A stretch of 44,802 nt of DNA from assembly GCA_018816985.1 (NCBI GenBank), contig JAHIVA010000042.1:1-44802 (forward strand), given 5' to 3'. A model generated the notes under the pieces. That model was not told where the DNA came from and ran no database searches. It saw only the letters and a program-made list of their open reading frames with translations. Origin of the DNA: Patescibacteria group bacterium (GTDB taxonomy: Bacteria > Patescibacteriota > Minisyncoccia > Phycocordibacterales > UBA9973). Position 1 is the stretch's first letter; each line of letters begins with the position of its first letter. This document shows, piece after piece, positions 14,685 through 22,614 of the stretch. The translations under genes were made by a program, and so were the position numbers.

Positions 14685-15129
14685 CTTTTTTATTTTCGTT
14701 ATTATTAATTTCTTCCGCTCCCTCGTCGACATTGAGGGAAGCGAGCCTTAGGGCTTCAGTCACTATTGCTTGTTGCTCCGGAGTCAGTTCATTTTTCGGA
14801 GTTTCGATTTTACCGCTAACTTCTATGCGGTCTTTGAATTTAGGATTACATTTACGAAGCCAGAATGAAATTGCCGGCCAACTTCTCTGTCGGATTAGAG
14901 ATATTAACTGAGATTCACTCATGTCATTGATAAATTCAACACCTTCCGCTAACGCATTATCACTCCGCTCCATAAAACCTTTATCCTCTTTGCGCCAACG
15001 GTAATAAGTCGCACGACTTATACCAGCTTTTTTACACGCTATTTGAATGATTGGCACCTCTTTTAATATTTCCAAGAGAGCCTGTTTATCCTTCTCAGTT
15101 CTTTCATCAACCATTGTGTTGTTTTCCAT
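14674..15129 (-). CDS. terS: phage terminase small subunit
   Basis: This 151-residue DNA-recognition subunit has an N-terminal helix-turn-helix (IIQIACKKAGISRATYYRWR, about 26-45), as in terminase small subunits of the phBC6A51 HTH type. The middle is helical (oligomerisation), and the tail is acidic and Asn/Lys-rich. It lies directly upstream of, and overlaps, terL. A strong hairpin lies 36 bp upstream of its start and separates it from other transcripts. Confidence 0.82.
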   Translation of the reverse strand: MENNTMVDERTEKDKQALLEILKEVPIIQIACKKAGISRATYYRWRKEDKGFMERSDNALAEGVEFINDMSESQLISLIRQRSWPAISFWLRKCNPKFKDRIEVSGKIETPKNELTPEQQAIVTEALRLASLNVDEGAEEINNNENKKDEK

Positions 15130-15164
15130 GTTTTTTGTTTTATTTAACTAATAATGTGTACAAC

Positions 15165-15195
15165 AAAAACACCAACTTTTTAAGTTGGTGTTTTT
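15165..15195. terminator. bidirectional intrinsic terminator
   Basis: AAAAACACCAACTT and AAGTTGGTGTTTTT form a perfect 14-bp stem around TTT, with A and T runs on both sides. It would stop any minus-strand RNA coming from 15.2-15.45 kb before terS, and also plus-strand transcription. Confidence 0.8.
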
Positions 15196-15451
15196 GTATT
15201 CGAGGACTAAGCGGATGCAATAACAACAACTAATAAAAGTTGCAATATTGCTTCCGCCAAATCGACAAATGATAGAGAAACTCTACCCGGTCTTTGCTTC
15301 TGACTCATAGAGCGTAAACGCTCCGTCGCCCGTCTCCGTAGGGGCTGATGAAAAGCGAGTATTAGTTTGTGAATGTACTCTTTTATTCTATAACATTTTA
15401 AACAAAAGGGTTAGGTTGCTAATCTGTGTATAACTAATATATTATTTTAGT
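15196..15451. other. gene-free interval with several stable hairpins
   Basis: No ORF is supported. Visible structure includes a long stem GCGGAtGCAATA/TATTGCtTCCGC enclosing CAACT/AGTTG (about 15211-15259), GAGCG-TAAA-CGCTC (about 15318-15331) and GCCC/GGGC soon after. With the terminator at 15165-15195, a minus-strand small RNA of about 250 nt is possible. No known RNA family was recognised. Confidence 0.4.
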
Positions 15452-16522
15452 ATGGAAAAACATCTAAAATCACATCAAGAATATATTGACGAATATGATA
15501 AGTTGACTGTTTATCGATGCAGACAAATGGAAGAACTACATAAAAATACCAAGCTTGATCCGATGGTTAAGCAAAACGGCGAGGATATTGATTTATCGCC
15601 GATGATTGATGCCTTTAAGGAAATACGAATGTTCTATCTAACCGGTCAGTGTTATGAGAATAAAAATAAAACAATTAGGGAATGGGAAGAAAAAGATAAA
15701 GCTCGAGACGATCTTTATGAATCAGCCAAGGAACCTGAAAATATTTCTTGCCTTACTTGTGGTCACTTAATGTTTATGACTTCAAAAACATTCGATCTGG
15801 GTTTCGATAAAAAACAAAATCGAGTGATGTTTTTCTATGACTGTCCATTAAAACATATGCCTCGACGTGTGTTCTATAACACGGGTGAAGAATATATCAT
15901 AAAGCCACATGTTTGTTCAAAGTGCCACAGTACAGTTACTGAAGATCATAAGAAAACAGATGCTGGTATTTCAATTACCAGAACCTGCACTAAATGCTCT
16001 CACGTAGAAACTGAGGATATGGATTTCTCCGTCAAAAAAGAAGAAAAGATAGATCCTGATTTTCCAAAAGATAGGGCACGGTTTTGTCTGTCTATTGAAG
16101 AAGGAGAAAAATTCATCGATGACAAAATACGTCAAGAAGGCATGGGCAAGCTGGTAAATGAATGGAAAGAGAAAGATAAGAACAAAGAACTTTATGACAA
16201 AATTGCCCAGCTAAAAAAGCTAACTGTTCTACAATTTGAGGAATTGCTTGTACCACTGCTTGAAAAGAATAAATATTTGAAGTTTCATATGAAGGATCCT
16301 GAAGCCGGTCGTGATGTGTTTGTCCCATTTATTGTCTACGATAGTGATGATAAGCGAGATGAGCGGTCTAGCATCCTTGCCATTCAAAAACTCATGAAAA
16401 AGACACTAGAGAGTACAAATTGGCGTTTAATGTCTGAGGGCGTACATTATCGTTTAGGCATGTTAAATGGACGTTTAAGAGCTTATGAGAAGGAAGAGGA
16501 TCTCCTGAAGTTGGTTAAATGA
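15452..16522 (+). CDS. zinc-finger protein of unknown function
   Basis: I do not recognise this 356-residue protein. It has two zinc-binding regions: CLTCGH (about 98) with a later Cys, and CSKCHS...CTKCSH (about 153-182), the latter a classic CxxC-CxxC ribbon. The rest is highly charged and helical, without signal peptide or membrane segments. It stands alone on the plus strand, divergent from the terminase pair, and is the last gene of the island. A nucleic-acid-binding role is a guess from the zinc ribbons only. Confidence 0.55.
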   Translation: MEKHLKSHQEYIDEYDKLTVYRCRQMEELHKNTKLDPMVKQNGEDIDLSPMIDAFKEIRMFYLTGQCYENKNKTIREWEEKDKARDDLYESAKEPENISCLTCGHLMFMTSKTFDLGFDKKQNRVMFFYDCPLKHMPRRVFYNTGEEYIIKPHVCSKCHSTVTEDHKKTDAGISITRTCTKCSHVETEDMDFSVKKEEKIDPDFPKDRARFCLSIEEGEKFIDDKIRQEGMGKLVNEWKEKDKNKELYDKIAQLKKLTVLQFEELLVPLLEKNKYLKFHMKDPEAGRDVFVPFIVYDSDDKRDERSSILAIQKLMKKTLESTNWRLMSEGVHYRLGMLNGRLRAYEKEEDLLKLVK

Positions 16523-16685
16523 GACAGGGTGCGAAACACCCCTTTAAAATGTCTTATTTGTCTTATCCGTGAATTTTGGATAGTGACTCGGAGGCATCAA
16601 ATTAAGTCGCTGAATCGTGCTAGAATATCCTTACTGGGGTTGTACTCATTGGTACTGAACCCTCAGACACCGCCAAGGTAAAAAT
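16523..16685. other. intergenic end of the island
   Basis: This interval holds a small hairpin GGGTG-CGAAA-CACCC just past the zinc-finger gene, which could be its terminator. It also holds an inverted repeat GGGGTT...GAACCC around 16636-16665, a TAGAAT -10-like box and no ORF. It may contain the right attachment site, but no direct repeat with the left end was found by eye. Confidence 0.35.
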
Positions 16686-17885
16686 TTATTTAATTTTTGA
16701 TTCTGGTAATACCAAATCCCAAAGTTTTCCGGCAACATTATTTGGTTGGCCGAAAAGGGGATAGTGATGTAAGTCTATAAAGGGCAAACTATTACATTCA
16801 ATAATTCCGCAATGGGGTGTTTCTTTCCAAGATTTTGTAATATCTTCCATTATAAAATCTACTCCAATAAGTGAATCATTTAAAAATTTTGCTACGCGTT
16901 CTAACATTTCTATATTATCAGGATGTACATTATCAGTAACTTCAGTGGTGGTGCCTCCGCAACTACGACTTGTTTTTTGGGAAAAGGTTATTATCTTTCC
17001 TTTTTCTATTACGTCGTTTAACTTTATGTTTTGTCTTTTTAATTCAATTTCAGCTTCTTTGTCTATTATTATTTTATGAAAAATCGGACCTTCACGTTCA
17101 GGTCTTTTGTTTTCTTCTTCCAGTAACTGTCGTACGGTTTTAATTCCATCACCCTTGACTTTTGGTTGGTCACGCCTGACTACTCCCACTAATTTACCGC
17201 CAATTAAAGTTCCTCGAAAAAGATATCCATTTAACTCTTCTTCAATAATAACGAGCGGAGAGAGTTTTTTGGCTTTTTTGAATCCAATAATCAAATTTTC
17301 CGGTGTGTTTATATGAATCATAGTATGTCGGCTACGAGAGCCCAAATTTGGCTTGGTGATAACCGGTTTTTTTAAGCTGTTAAAAATTTTTAACGCTTTT
17401 CTTTTGGTAAAAGCTACTCCTCCTTGCGCGACTGGTAAACCTTCTTTTAAAAATTTTATTTTCATTATGCCCTTGTCGTCCATCCATTTCAATGCGGGGG
17501 ATTCTTTTGAGCCTGAACGGGGTAGGCCATCAAAAACTAGTATTTTATTTTGTCCACTTTTTTCGTACTCTGCTACAAAACCATCTCGAATAGGGCCCAA
17601 ATGAAATTCGCGCATTTTTATCCCGCGTCTTGTGGCTTCATCCCAGAAACATCTTGTCCGCCAGGTGTCTTTTATGTCAGGTTGGTTAGAGAAATGTCCG
17701 AGTTTTAAGAAAACCATTAAATTAAAAAAGGGCAAAGTAATCTTATCAGAAATTGTTTCAGCGGTGCTTTTAAAAATCTTTTCCATTAAGGCAAAAAATG
17801 GCTTGTCTAGCAAGCCTAAAAATACCGAAGTGTAAGCGATAAAATGACTCCTTTGTGCTGGCTCACAATCTTTACAGTATTTCAT
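16686..17885 (-). CDS. ATP-grasp ligase-like protein
   Basis: This 399-residue protein has an ATP-grasp fold resembling the ligase domain of cyanophycin synthetase and related glutamate-ligase-like enzymes. The segments visible are KPNLGSRSR, VIIEEELNGYLFRG, GVVRRDQPKVKGDG (nucleotide/substrate loop), the Mg-binding LIGVDFIMEDI and ECNSLPFIDLHHYP near the C-terminus. It would ligate an amino or carboxyl substrate using ATP; the substrate is unknown. It overlaps the PAP2-like gene by 4 bp and is the last gene of a five-gene minus-strand envelope cluster. Confidence 0.7.
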   Translation of the reverse strand: MKYCKDCEPAQRSHFIAYTSVFLGLLDKPFFALMEKIFKSTAETISDKITLPFFNLMVFLKLGHFSNQPDIKDTWRTRCFWDEATRRGIKMREFHLGPIRDGFVAEYEKSGQNKILVFDGLPRSGSKESPALKWMDDKGIMKIKFLKEGLPVAQGGVAFTKRKALKIFNSLKKPVITKPNLGSRSRHTMIHINTPENLIIGFKKAKKLSPLVIIEEELNGYLFRGTLIGGKLVGVVRRDQPKVKGDGIKTVRQLLEEENKRPEREGPIFHKIIIDKEAEIELKRQNIKLNDVIEKGKIITFSQKTSRSCGGTTTEVTDNVHPDNIEMLERVAKFLNDSLIGVDFIMEDITKSWKETPHCGIIECNSLPFIDLHHYPLFGQPNNVAGKLWDLVLPESKIK

Positions 17886-18520
17886 TTCTTCAAAAATAAT
17901 TGCCAGTCTTTTTTAAACAAGGATTGGCAAATATGGAAAATAGTAAAAGTAATAAAATAAGCCGATAGGACGTCTATGGAATAGTGTAGATGCCCCAACA
18001 AGACCACTATTGCAAACATAATAGAAAATGAAAGGAAAACTATACGCAAGGTTTTATTTTCCCAAAAAATTAAAGCTAAAAGGAAAGGGATGCCTGTGTG
18101 TCCAGAAAAGAAAAGATCATTTCCTGTGAAGATACCAGTAAAGACTTCTCTATTAAAAAAAGTTGAATCTATTATGGCGCGAGTGGGAAAAGGGCTAATA
18201 TGAGTAAGACTAATAAAAACAGATCTGATAAAAGTAAAAATAGCAACGCTTTTCATAAGAAAAGGTAAATAATTGGGTCGTTTTAGGGCCAGAAAAAGAC
18301 AAAAAAGAGTTAGAATTACAGATCCCCAGACAAAAATTCCCCCTACATCGTAAACTCGAGTATTAGAGAGAATAATGTCAGTAACAAAGGCACTACTAGA
18401 ACGAGCAACATAGCCGTTTATGAAAAATTGTAGGATGAGGCTTGTCCCTAGTAAAATTACACCACCTAAAAAAGAAAGAAGAAAATTTTTGTCGGTAAAG
18501 TGAATTTTGTAAGACTGCAT
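17882..18520 (-). CDS. PAP2 / sphingomyelin-synthase-like membrane phosphatase
   Basis: This 212-residue integral membrane protein has about six hydrophobic helices. The C-terminal FFSGHTG (about 137-143) and HLHYSIDVLSAYF (about 177-189) are the His/Asp catalytic motifs of the PAP2_C (sphingomyelin synthase-like) branch of lipid phosphatases and transferases. It probably acts on a lipid phosphate or transfers a headgroup at the membrane. It overlaps the ATP-grasp gene by 4 bp and sits 4 bp from the hydrolase gene, which argues for joint lipid or glycolipid work. Confidence 0.78.
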   Translation of the reverse strand: MQSYKIHFTDKNFLLSFLGGVILLGTSLILQFFINGYVARSSSAFVTDIILSNTRVYDVGGIFVWGSVILTLFCLFLALKRPNYLPFLMKSVAIFTFIRSVFISLTHISPFPTRAIIDSTFFNREVFTGIFTGNDLFFSGHTGIPFLLALIFWENKTLRIVFLSFSIMFAIVVLLGHLHYSIDVLSAYFITFTIFHICQSLFKKDWQLFLKK

Positions 18521-18524
18521 ATAT

Positions 18525-19343
18525 TTATTGTATCAGATTTTTATTTTTTTCAATAAAAGATTCTAGGGCTTCTGATATTTCTTTTACGGCATCACGGGCG
18601 GTATTGTGATTAATGCTTGGAATAATCGCAAATTCAGCATTTTTTATATTTTTTGACATTTTAATAACATTTTTCACTGGCACCATAGAATCTTTTTCTC
18701 CGTGTAGAATAAGCGTTGGTACATTTATTTTTTCTAAAAAATATTCCTGTTCTGGTTTCAAAGATTGTCTTAGAGTATAAAAATGCGCGCGAAATCCCGT
18801 ATTTCTCATGTCTGCTAAATTTCTTTTTATATTCCAATCTCCTGTATTTAGATATGGGCGATAATCTACATGGCCACGAGGTTTCGGATTAAAGGGTAAG
18901 AATCTTACTATAGCTGTTAGTGTTTTTAAAATTAATCGCATTATTTTTCCCAGCAATCCTTCGTGTAGATATATTTCTGGAGAAGTAAAAACATTAGCAA
19001 TTATTTTCTCCCTCCATAGCTTTAAATATTCCAAATGGACTAGTCCGGCAAAAGAATTACTGATCAAAATAAATTTTGGAATATTTAAATGTGAAATTAA
19101 ATCGTGTAAGTCATTAGCAAAATTCTTAACTTCATAATTTTCATAATGAGGATATTTTTTTGACATACCGTGTCCGCGGATATCGTAAAATAAAAGATTG
19201 TATTTGTTTTGAAATATTTTTTCATAGGGCCAATAAGCCGAGGATGAACCAGAAACCCCGTGGGCAAAAACCAGAGTCAGTTTGTTCGGCTCAAATTTAT
19301 TTGTTCGGTAATAAATTCTATTATCAAAAACGTGTTCTTGCAT
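18525..19343 (-). CDS. alpha/beta hydrolase
   Basis: This 272-residue alpha/beta-hydrolase has HGVSGSS near the oxyanion strand, a DIRGHGMS segment and a nucleophile elbow ISNSFAG (Ser at about 97). The late acid lies in HGEKDSMVP (Asp at about 220) and the His in SINHNTA (about 247). The elbow has Asn before the Ser (S-N-S-F-A-G) rather than the commonest GxSxG, so the exact reaction (lipase, acyltransferase or esterase) is uncertain. It lies 1 bp downstream of the GT4 gene in the same operon. Confidence 0.8.
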   Translation of the reverse strand: MQEHVFDNRIYYRTNKFEPNKLTLVFAHGVSGSSSAYWPYEKIFQNKYNLLFYDIRGHGMSKKYPHYENYEVKNFANDLHDLISHLNIPKFILISNSFAGLVHLEYLKLWREKIIANVFTSPEIYLHEGLLGKIMRLILKTLTAIVRFLPFNPKPRGHVDYRPYLNTGDWNIKRNLADMRNTGFRAHFYTLRQSLKPEQEYFLEKINVPTLILHGEKDSMVPVKNVIKMSKNIKNAEFAIIPSINHNTARDAVKEISEALESFIEKNKNLIQ

Positions 19344-19344
19344 T

Positions 19345-20577
19345 TTATTTTTTTAAAGCTGAATAATAAACCTCTTCAAGTCTGTCGGCGCTTCTATTTA
19401 TATCATAATTTTTAACTTTTTCTAAACTGTTTTCTCCCATTTTCTTGCGCAAATCCTTATCCTTAATTAATTTCAGAATTTTATCCGCTAGGTCAAGGTG
19501 GTCTTTGGTCTTAAACAAAAAGCCATTATTGTCTACAAAAAATTTTGCTGCATTCATTTCGGCATCGGGAATAATAATTGGTTTGCCACAAGCCATTGCC
19601 TCAAGGACGGTCATTCCTTCCAGCTCGGCGAAAGATGGGGAAACAAATATATCTCCGGCATTATAAGCCAAGATTTTATCTTCATCACTGACCAGACCAA
19701 GAAAAGTAACATATTTGCCAATCTTCAAGTTCTGAATTAATTTTTCTAATTTAGGTCGAACATGTCCGGTTCCCGCTAATATTACATGTATCTTTTGGTG
19801 TTTTTTAATAATATGAGGAATTGCCTTGATTAAAGTTTCTAAAGATTTTTCTGGAAAGAGTCTTCCGACATAGGTTATGTTTATGGTATCTTTTGGAATA
19901 TTAAAACGGTCGTGAAAATCACCCGTGTCCGTTGGTTTATATATATCAATACTTACTCCGTTTGAAACTATTGCTGAACTTTTATTTTTTTCCGTTAAAT
20001 GGTGAAGTAATTTACGACCAAACTCTGTTGGATAAATAATTAATTCTGCTTTGGAGTAGACCCAAGCCAGATATCTGTTCCAGATTTTTCCCATCGTGGG
20101 TTGGATTATTTTGGGCATATCCATAAATAAATTTTCCGGCTGGGAGTGGGAATGCGCGACCATTTTTATATTTAAAGCCTTGGCTGCCCTGATGGCGACG
20201 ATAGCGCCAGACATAGGTAGCAGAATATGCACCACATTTATTTTTTCTGCCTGAAAAACTTTTTTTAATTCTTCAACTGTTGGAAAAGCTAAATTCCAAC
20301 CATTACTTCTGGGAACTGGCAGACTACGGTAACGATAAGCTTTTATTTCACCATGTTGGCTGTGGTTTTTGTGTTCTTTTGATTTGGCAGCGATAAAGAT
20401 AACGTGGTGTCCACGTTCCTTCAATAATTTTCCAAAACGCAAGGTGGAAACGACCACGCCGGATTTATTACTGCCAATTGGATCGCAAATCATAGCAATA
20501 TGCAATTGTTCCTTATTGTTTTGAATCATAGTTCGATTGCACTCACCATGACCCTGAGTTTTTATCGAATGGGTCAT
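19345..20577 (-). CDS. GT4-family glycosyltransferase
   Basis: This is a retaining GT-B glycosyltransferase. The N-terminal domain begins LHIAMICDPIGSNKSGVV and the C-terminal domain shows ITYVGRLFPEKSLETLIKA (nucleotide-sugar site) and FVSPSFAELEGMTVLEAMACGKPII, the EX7E motif of GT4. It probably glycosylates a membrane lipid (diacylglycerol glucosyltransferase-like). The first 17 or so codons are a palindromic element (20526-20577) and not family sequence. The ATG at 20577 overlaps the dedA stop as ATGA. An internal Met (about 20529) lies closer to the conserved start and is a possible alternative. Confidence 0.88.
   Translation of the reverse strand: MTHSIKTQGHGECNRTMIQNNKEQLHIAMICDPIGSNKSGVVVSTLRFGKLLKERGHHVIFIAAKSKEHKNHSQHGEIKAYRYRSLPVPRSNGWNLAFPTVEELKKVFQAEKINVVHILLPMSGAIVAIRAAKALNIKMVAHSHSQPENLFMDMPKIIQPTMGKIWNRYLAWVYSKAELIIYPTEFGRKLLHHLTEKNKSSAIVSNGVSIDIYKPTDTGDFHDRFNIPKDTINITYVGRLFPEKSLETLIKAIPHIIKKHQKIHVILAGTGHVRPKLEKLIQNLKIGKYVTFLGLVSDEDKILAYNAGDIFVSPSFAELEGMTVLEAMACGKPIIIPDAEMNAAKFFVDNNGFLFKTKDHLDLADKILKLIKDKDLRKKMGENSLEKVKNYDINRSADRLEEVYYSALKK
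20526..20577 (-). repeat. 52-bp palindromic element, copy B, at the dedA/GT4 junction
   Basis: On the minus strand, ATGACCC pairs with GGGTCAT (positions 1-7 with 24-30), and TCATGGT pairs with ACTATGA (27-33 with 46-52). The two hairpins compete for the shared GTCAT. The copy at 32120-32172 has the same reading frame (MTHS..TQ.H.E..R.M) and keeps both stems by compensatory changes. Its first four bases supply the dedA stop and the GT4 start. Confidence 0.8.
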
Positions 20578-21137
20578 AAATTTTCTTTTATATTTCTTTT
20601 ATATTTTTTTATAAACAAAAAGAATATCAAGATAACTAAAACAAGAATACTTACTATGGCCACATAATAATCAAAATATTTTCCAATGATTTCGTAAGCT
20701 TGACCGAAGAATATACCAAGCAGCATCATAATAAAAGATTGACCGAGGGAATATAAAGCACAAGTTTTAAAATATTTTTTATAGGATATGTGTAATGCCC
20801 CGGCGGCAATGAGTCCGGCCGTTCCTATTCCCCATAATATTTTAGAACCGGCGATGGCTTTATTGTGATTTTTTTCAAAATATAATTTTGCTTTCTCTAC
20901 TTTTTCTTCGTTTATTTTAAAATAACGAAATAAATTTTTTCCCTTATATCCAATATAATAAAATATACCATCCCCGATAATATCTCCTAAGACCATTACT
21001 ATATAAACTAAAAAAAGATTAAAAATTCCAAGGGTCACCAAAAATCCGGCAATTACGCTGACTATCGGACCTTCAATAATAGCTAGGGGGATGAGAATGA
21101 AGTATTTATATGTCAGCAACAGTTGAACGATGGGCAT
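20574..21137 (-). CDS. DedA-family membrane protein
   Basis: This 187-residue polytopic protein belongs to the DedA (SNARE-associated/VTT) family, thought to act as lipid scramblases or transporters (including undecaprenyl-phosphate) and needed for envelope homeostasis. Visible are the EGPIVSVIAGF loop, GDIIGDGIFYYIGY, and the Gly-Ile-rich RF-like segment around GSKILWGIGTAGLIAAGA. The usual FxGR arginine is replaced here by a GSK...G form, a divergence typical of distant members. It is the first gene of the envelope cluster. Confidence 0.8.
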   Translation of the reverse strand: MPIVQLLLTYKYFILIPLAIIEGPIVSVIAGFLVTLGIFNLFLVYIVMVLGDIIGDGIFYYIGYKGKNLFRYFKINEEKVEKAKLYFEKNHNKAIAGSKILWGIGTAGLIAAGALHISYKKYFKTCALYSLGQSFIMMLLGIFFGQAYEIIGKYFDYYVAIVSILVLVILIFFLFIKKYKRNIKENL

Positions 21138-21176
21138 TAAAGATAATTATAGTGTATTTTTGTATTTTATTTAGCA

Positions 21177-21205
21177 TTGACAAATTACCTTTTTTCTGCT
21201 ATACT
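21177..21205 (+). promoter_or_regulatory. consensus sigma-70 promoter
   Basis: TTGACA (21177-21182) and TATACT (21200-21205) are 17 bp apart, with TGC before the -10. This is the strongest promoter by eye in the window. It drives the isolated membrane gene that starts at 21272. Confidence 0.8.
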
Positions 21206-21271
21206 ATATATAGATAAAGTCAGGTGATGCATCTCGCGTTACCTATAAAAAAAGGAGAAGGAGACGGAAAA

Positions 21272-21868
21272 ATGGAAAATTCAATTGGAAGTTATTATGT
21301 ATTATCAGTGTTGCCCATTTGGGTAACGGCGTTGATCCTTTACATGGTTACGCAGGGCGTATTATTCATTCTGCGTGACCGTTGCGAGGGATTGTATTAC
21401 AATACTTCGTACAGTGCCGTCCTCGGTGACGGCGCGTTGGTGGTCATTGTCTTGATGGCCGCTGAAATCTTGCAACGAGGTGCCCCGTGGCCAGTGTGGG
21501 GGCGAGGTGGATTTTTTGAAAGTGGATTCTTCCACATTACTACTCTCTGTGCTGGTATCTTACTTGGTACTGTGTGGTTAGCACTCGACCGACCTCCGCA
21601 ATGGGGCGACCGATACCACCATGCGGTGATTGCGCCACTTCTAACATATCTTAGTACTACTCTTGTTCCAGTCATTTTTTTAAAAGGAACAGGAATGGAA
21701 ATTACCGCGACGATTTTCCTGATTCTCCTGTGGGTCGGATTGGTTGTTTATGACGTGAGGACTGACCGGCTCGACCAACGAAATTATCGCAATCTGGGTA
21801 GTCATCTTAATGCAGTAAAAGATTACCCTAAATATCGTTATTACTATTACGGGAATCACAAACCCTAA
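21272..21868 (+). CDS. unknown integral membrane protein, atypical codon use
   Basis: I do not recognise this 198-residue protein. Five or six hydrophobic segments are visible, and the C-terminal tail is Tyr/Asn/Arg-rich (KYRYYYYG). The start at 21272 (MENSIG) is chosen because AAGGAGAAGGAG lies just upstream; an earlier in-frame ATG at 21224 lacks a ribosome site. Codons are clearly GC-richer (many GCG, CGT, CTC, GTG) than in its AT-rich neighbours. It is monocistronic, with its own consensus promoter and a strong terminator, which together suggest recent acquisition. Confidence 0.65.
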   Translation: MENSIGSYYVLSVLPIWVTALILYMVTQGVLFILRDRCEGLYYNTSYSAVLGDGALVVIVLMAAEILQRGAPWPVWGRGGFFESGFFHITTLCAGILLGTVWLALDRPPQWGDRYHHAVIAPLLTYLSTTLVPVIFLKGTGMEITATIFLILLWVGLVVYDVRTDRLDQRNYRNLGSHLNAVKDYPKYRYYYYGNHKP

Positions 21869-21900
21869 CAAGGAAGCGGAAGCCGCCTTGTTGGGGTTTT
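21861..21900 (+). terminator. strong intrinsic terminator
   Basis: AACCCTAACAAGG and CCTTGTTGGGGTT (one G-T pair) form a 13-bp stem followed by TTTT. It starts within the last codons of the membrane gene. Confidence 0.85.
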
Positions 21901-21925
21901 CGTTTGCCTTTTTTATAAAATTTTT

Positions 21926-22585
21926 TTAATGTGCCACAGTGAAGGCGATTACTTTGCGGGCGTCGGCTTGTTTGAGAACTTTTTTCGCTTCGGTTAAAGT
22001 CGCGCCGGTGGTGGTAATGTCATCGATTAAAATTATATTTCTATTTTTTATTAATTCGCTATTTTTTACGGCAAAGGAGCCAATTAAATTTTTCAATCTC
22101 TCATTGCGGTTTTTAATGCGGGCTTGATGTTCGGTCTCTTTTATTTTTATTAAAATATTATTTTCTAACTGCATATCTATCTTTTCGCGCAAACTATTTA
22201 TTTTTATTATTTCTTGGCAAATTAATTGCGCTTGATTGTATCCGCGTTCTTGATATCTTTTAGATGAAAGGGGAACAGGGATTAAAATAGGTTCAGTAAA
22301 ATTTTGCAATACGCTTAATTCAGAAAATTCTTCTAAAATTTTTTCATAAATAATTTCTGCAAAAATCTTGGCTAATCTTTTTTTGCCTTTATATTTTAAT
22401 AGCCATAATGATTTTTTAATGGCTGGATGGCGATAATCATAGATGGGGAAAATCCATTTAGCGCTTTCGCGCTCAGCCCCAGGTACATCTTTTAAGCACT
22501 TTAAACATAAATCTATCCCAGTTTGACCGCACAAAATGCATTTTACAGGAAAGATTATGTCTAAGATGGTGTCTAAAAAACGCAT
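21926..22585 (-). CDS. comFC: ComF-family phosphoribosyltransferase-like competence protein
   Basis: ComFC-type proteins assist DNA uptake during natural transformation. An N-terminal zinc ribbon (CILCG...CLKCL) is followed by a type-I phosphoribosyltransferase-like domain with VPLSSKRYQERGYNQA and the PRPP loop ILIDDITTTGATL. I place the start at 22585 (MRFLDTILD), as expected for the family; the longer frame to 22645 overlaps the divergent pilM promoter and start. Its place beside the pilus locus fits a competence role for those pili. Confidence 0.9.
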   Translation of the reverse strand: MRFLDTILDIIFPVKCILCGQTGIDLCLKCLKDVPGAERESAKWIFPIYDYRHPAIKKSLWLLKYKGKKRLAKIFAEIIYEKILEEFSELSVLQNFTEPILIPVPLSSKRYQERGYNQAQLICQEIIKINSLREKIDMQLENNILIKIKETEHQARIKNRNERLKNLIGSFAVKNSELIKNRNIILIDDITTTGATLTEAKKVLKQADARKVIAFTVAH

Positions 22586-22588
22586 ATA

Positions 22589-22597
22589 TGGTATAAT
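22589..22597 (+). promoter_or_regulatory. extended -10 promoter of the pil operon
   Basis: TGGTATAAT lies 17 bp before the pilM ATG. The same TGGTATAAT precedes the cupin gene (36335-36343) and occurs near 39.95 kb, so it looks like a common promoter form in this genome. Confidence 0.65.
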
Positions 22598-22614
22598 TTT
22601 AGCATAAAACAAAA

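Noticed and set aside
14685-14732. Longer N-terminus for terL
   Set aside because: The extra 16 codons are terS sequence read in another frame (MSTRERKK...), with the ATG at 14684 giving a more usual short overlap.
15340-15365. CTGATGA core suggestive of a hammerhead ribozyme near terminase genes
   Set aside because: The base after GTC cannot pair with the base before CTGATGA, and no GAAA with a matching stem II is found, so the three-stem core cannot form.
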